This document shows positions 62,440 through 64,000 of a DNA stretch of 64,000 nt, piece after piece. A model generated the notes under the pieces. That model was given only the letters and a program-made list of their open reading frames with translations, made no database searches and was not told the DNA's origin. The stretch lies in NCBI RefSeq assembly GCF_002266465.3, contig NZ_CP029427.2:5892501-5956500 (forward strand). The letters are read 5' to 3'. The position numbers and the translations under genes were made by a program. The stretch comes from Bradyrhizobium symbiodeficiens. Its GTDB lineage: Bacteria > Pseudomonadota > Alphaproteobacteria > Rhizobiales > Xanthobacteraceae. Position 1 is the stretch's first letter. Each line of letters begins with the position of its first letter.

Positions 62440-62912
62440 GACCCGTCCATGACCTTCACGGTGCCATCGGGCTGGACCACGCCCCTGATGATCACCCCGG
62501 TATCCGTGTTGCGCACCGGGATCAGCGCGCCGGACGCGCCCGATTGCATCGCCGAGCCGTAAGTGACGATGGACAGGCCGCTGTCCTCGACTACGACCTT
62601 GACCATGGCGCCGCGGGCGACGGTCCAGGGGTCCTCCACCGCGTTGGTCGGGATGGGCTGGCCCGGCAGCAGCGCGCGCCGCGCCATGCGGCCGACCAGG
62701 ACCTGCCGTCCTACGATGAACATGGCGACGCCGAGTCCGTTCGGCGCGAAGGCGCGCTCCGTGATCATATCGTCCCGGATCAGCTCGCCGGCGCGGATCG
62801 ACACCGCCGGCACGGGAAGCCGCTTCTCCTCGGCCATGGCGAGGCGCACCGAAGCCAGCACCAGCAGCACGGCGGCCAACCCGCGCACGATCAGATCCAT
62901 CCTGTTCAACAT
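62436..62912 (-). CDS. flgA: Flagellar P-ring assembly protein FlgA
   Basis: One hundred fifty-eight residues from ATG 62912; ATG 62900 is another option. Signal peptide (DLIVRGLAAVLLVLASVRLA) then the SAF-like domain: VPAVSIRAGELIRDDMITER, GRQVLVGRMARRALLPGQPI and MVKVVVEDSGLSIVTYGSAM, NTDTGVIIRGVVQPDGTVKV. It chaperones FlgI. It starts 13 bases after flgG ends. Confidence 0.92.
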   Translation of the reverse strand: MLNRMDLIVRGLAAVLLVLASVRLAMAEEKRLPVPAVSIRAGELIRDDMITERAFAPNGLGVAMFIVGRQVLVGRMARRALLPGQPIPTNAVEDPWTVARGAMVKVVVEDSGLSIVTYGSAMQSGASGALIPVRNTDTGVIIRGVVQPDGTVKVMDGS

Positions 62913-62925
62913 CGCGACACCGGAA

Positions 62926-63714
62926 CTAGCGCATGCCCTTCGATACCGTCTGGGCCATTTCGTCCGAGGCCTGGATGACCTTGGCATTCATTTCGTAGGC
63001 GCGCTGCGCCGAGATCAACTCGGTGATTTCCTTGACCGGGTCGACGTTCGATGCTTCCAGCCATTTCTGGTTGATCTTGCCGTATCCGGAATCGCCCGGC
63101 AGGCCGACGACCGGCGTGCCCGACGCAATGGTCTCGCGATAGAGATTGCTGCCCAGCGGTTCGAGGCCCGCTTCGTTGGCGAAGTTGGCGAGGTTGAGCT
63201 GGCCGATCTGACGCGGGTTCACCTCGGTATCCAGCTTGGCGAACACCTGCCCGGTCTGGTTGACCGTGACCTCGACGGTTCCCTGCGGGATCGTGATGGC
63301 GGGATCCAGCAGATAGCCGTCCGTGGTGACGAGCTGGGCGTTGGCGTTGGGGGTAAACGAACCCGCGCGGGTGTATTGCACCTCGTTGTTCGGGCCGAGC
63401 ACCTGAAACCAGCCCCGGCCGTTGATCGCCATATCGTAGGGGTTGCCGGTCTGCGTCAGCGCGCCCTGGATGTGCAGCTTGCGGATCGCCGCCGACTTGA
63501 CGCCGAGACCGAGATTGGCGCCTTCCGGGATCGGCGAGGAGCCGTTGACGTTGGCGACGCCCTGCATGCGGTCCATCTGGTAGAACAGATCGGTGAACTC
63601 GGCGCGCGCACGCTTGTACGACGTCGAGTTGATGTTGGCGATGTTGTTCGCGATGACTTCGATGTTGGTCTGCTGGGCGTTCATGCCCGTGGCCGCAATG
63701 GCGAGCGATTTCAC
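62926..63714 (-). CDS. flgG: Flagellar distal rod protein FlgG
   Basis: Two hundred sixty-two residues. The start KSLAIAATGMNAQQTNIEVI and ANNIANINSTSYKRARAEFT, the middle DMAINGRGWFQVL and TRAGSFTPNANAQLVTTDGY, and the end VDPVKEITELISAQRAYEMN are all typical. Full length for FlgG. It follows fliE by 18 bases and the usual flgBC genes would be upstream outside the window. Confidence 0.97.
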   Translation of the reverse strand: MKSLAIAATGMNAQQTNIEVIANNIANINSTSYKRARAEFTDLFYQMDRMQGVANVNGSSPIPEGANLGLGVKSAAIRKLHIQGALTQTGNPYDMAINGRGWFQVLGPNNEVQYTRAGSFTPNANAQLVTTDGYLLDPAITIPQGTVEVTVNQTGQVFAKLDTEVNPRQIGQLNLANFANEAGLEPLGSNLYRETIASGTPVVGLPGDSGYGKINQKWLEASNVDPVKEITELISAQRAYEMNAKVIQASDEMAQTVSKGMR

Positions 63715-63732
63715 TTATCCCACTCCTTCAGA

Positions 63733-64000
63733 TCAAATCGACATCCGGACGACTTCCTGGTAGGCCTGCACGACCTTGTCGCGCACCGCGACCGCCGTCT
63801 GCAGCGCCTGCTCGGCCGACATCAGCGCCTCCACGACCTTGCGGGTCGATTCCTTGCCCTGCATCGCCGAGATCGACGCCGCCTCGCCCGCCTTCAGCGT
63901 CCCGATCGCGTCGGTCGTCACCTGCTTCATCACCGATTCGAAGCCGACATCGTCGGTGGACTGAATGGCGGTCGGCGCCGTCGGCGCGATGGCCTGTGCC
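63733..64000 (-). CDS. fliE: Flagellar hook-basal body protein FliE (partial, 5' end outside window)
   Basis: Export-gate to rod adapter. Eighty-eight codons are visible and the frame stays open to the window edge, so the true start is outside. The C-terminal part has AEQALQTAVAVRDKVVQAYQ and EVVRMSI, the near-invariant FliE ending. In rhizobia the order is flgB-flgC-fliE-flgG, so flgC is expected next. Confidence 0.9.
   Translation of the reverse strand, partial: AQAIAPTAPTAIQSTDDVGFESVMKQVTTDAIGTLKAGEAASISAMQGKESTRKVVEALMSAEQALQTAVAVRDKVVQAYQEVVRMSI

Overview
The window is high-GC alphaproteobacterial DNA. Gene families, gene order and intergenic repeats point to Bradyrhizobium or a close relative (Bradyrhizobiaceae). 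The main reasons are a rhizobial-type flagellar locus with FlbT, FlaF, MotC, MotE and a Rem/LafR regulator, tandem short lateral flagellins, and dispersed intergenic repeats of bradyrhizobial style. The species assignment is inference.

Region 1 (1-6.0 kb, minus strand) is a small, separate flagellar locus. In transcription order it holds an ECF sigma factor, a flagellin, the cap protein FliD, its chaperone FliS, a 90-residue acidic protein, FlgD and the start of a hook protein FlgE that leaves the window. It duplicates functions encoded again at 44-49 kb, so the genome carries at least two flagellar hook/filament sets. Next to it on the plus strand (6.5-10.8 kb) lie three genes: a large HAD-type protein, a glycosyltransferase-like protein and a formyltransferase-like protein. 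These are candidates for surface or flagellin modification.

Region 2 (10.8-36.2 kb) is a catabolic block. Its core is a divergent pair of units. One is a TRAP transporter (DctP, DctQ, DctM) with an acyl-CoA dehydrogenase and a Cat2-type CoA-transferase. The other is a CaiB-type CoA-transferase, a MaoC hydratase, a CitE-type lyase and an IclR regulator. This set fits uptake and cleavage of a C5 dicarboxylate such as itaconate, mesaconate or methylsuccinate. A second group follows: an orphan periplasmic binding protein, a fumarate-reductase-like flavoprotein, a second IclR, an SDR, an Asp/Glu/hydantoin-type racemase, a DadA-like flavoprotein and a TPP enzyme. Then come a second racemase, an NTF2-like protein, a HAD phosphatase, an SDR epimerase, a dienelactone hydrolase and an unusual cysteine-bearing MarR regulator. 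Two genes here (a fumarylacetoacetate-hydrolase family gene and a beta-lactamase family gene) are decayed by internal deletions.

Region 3 (37.9-64 kb, minus strand except lafR) is the main lateral-type flagellar locus: fliE (partial), flgG, flgA, flgI, motE, flgH, fliL, fliP, two flagellins, fliF, a FliH-like gene, motB, motC, fliK/motD, a lytic transglycosylase, flgE, flgK (frameshifted as read), flgL, flaF, flbT, flgD, fliQ, flhA, fliR, a FliJ-like gene, flgJ, a FlgN-like gene and a small membrane protein. The Rem/LafR activator is at the far end on the opposite strand. Many junctions are 4-base start/stop overlaps, suggesting translational coupling. Each lateral flagellin has a nearly identical 55-base leader with a strong hairpin, a candidate site for post-transcriptional control such as by FlbT. 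No tRNA, rRNA, CRISPR array or insertion sequence was recognised.
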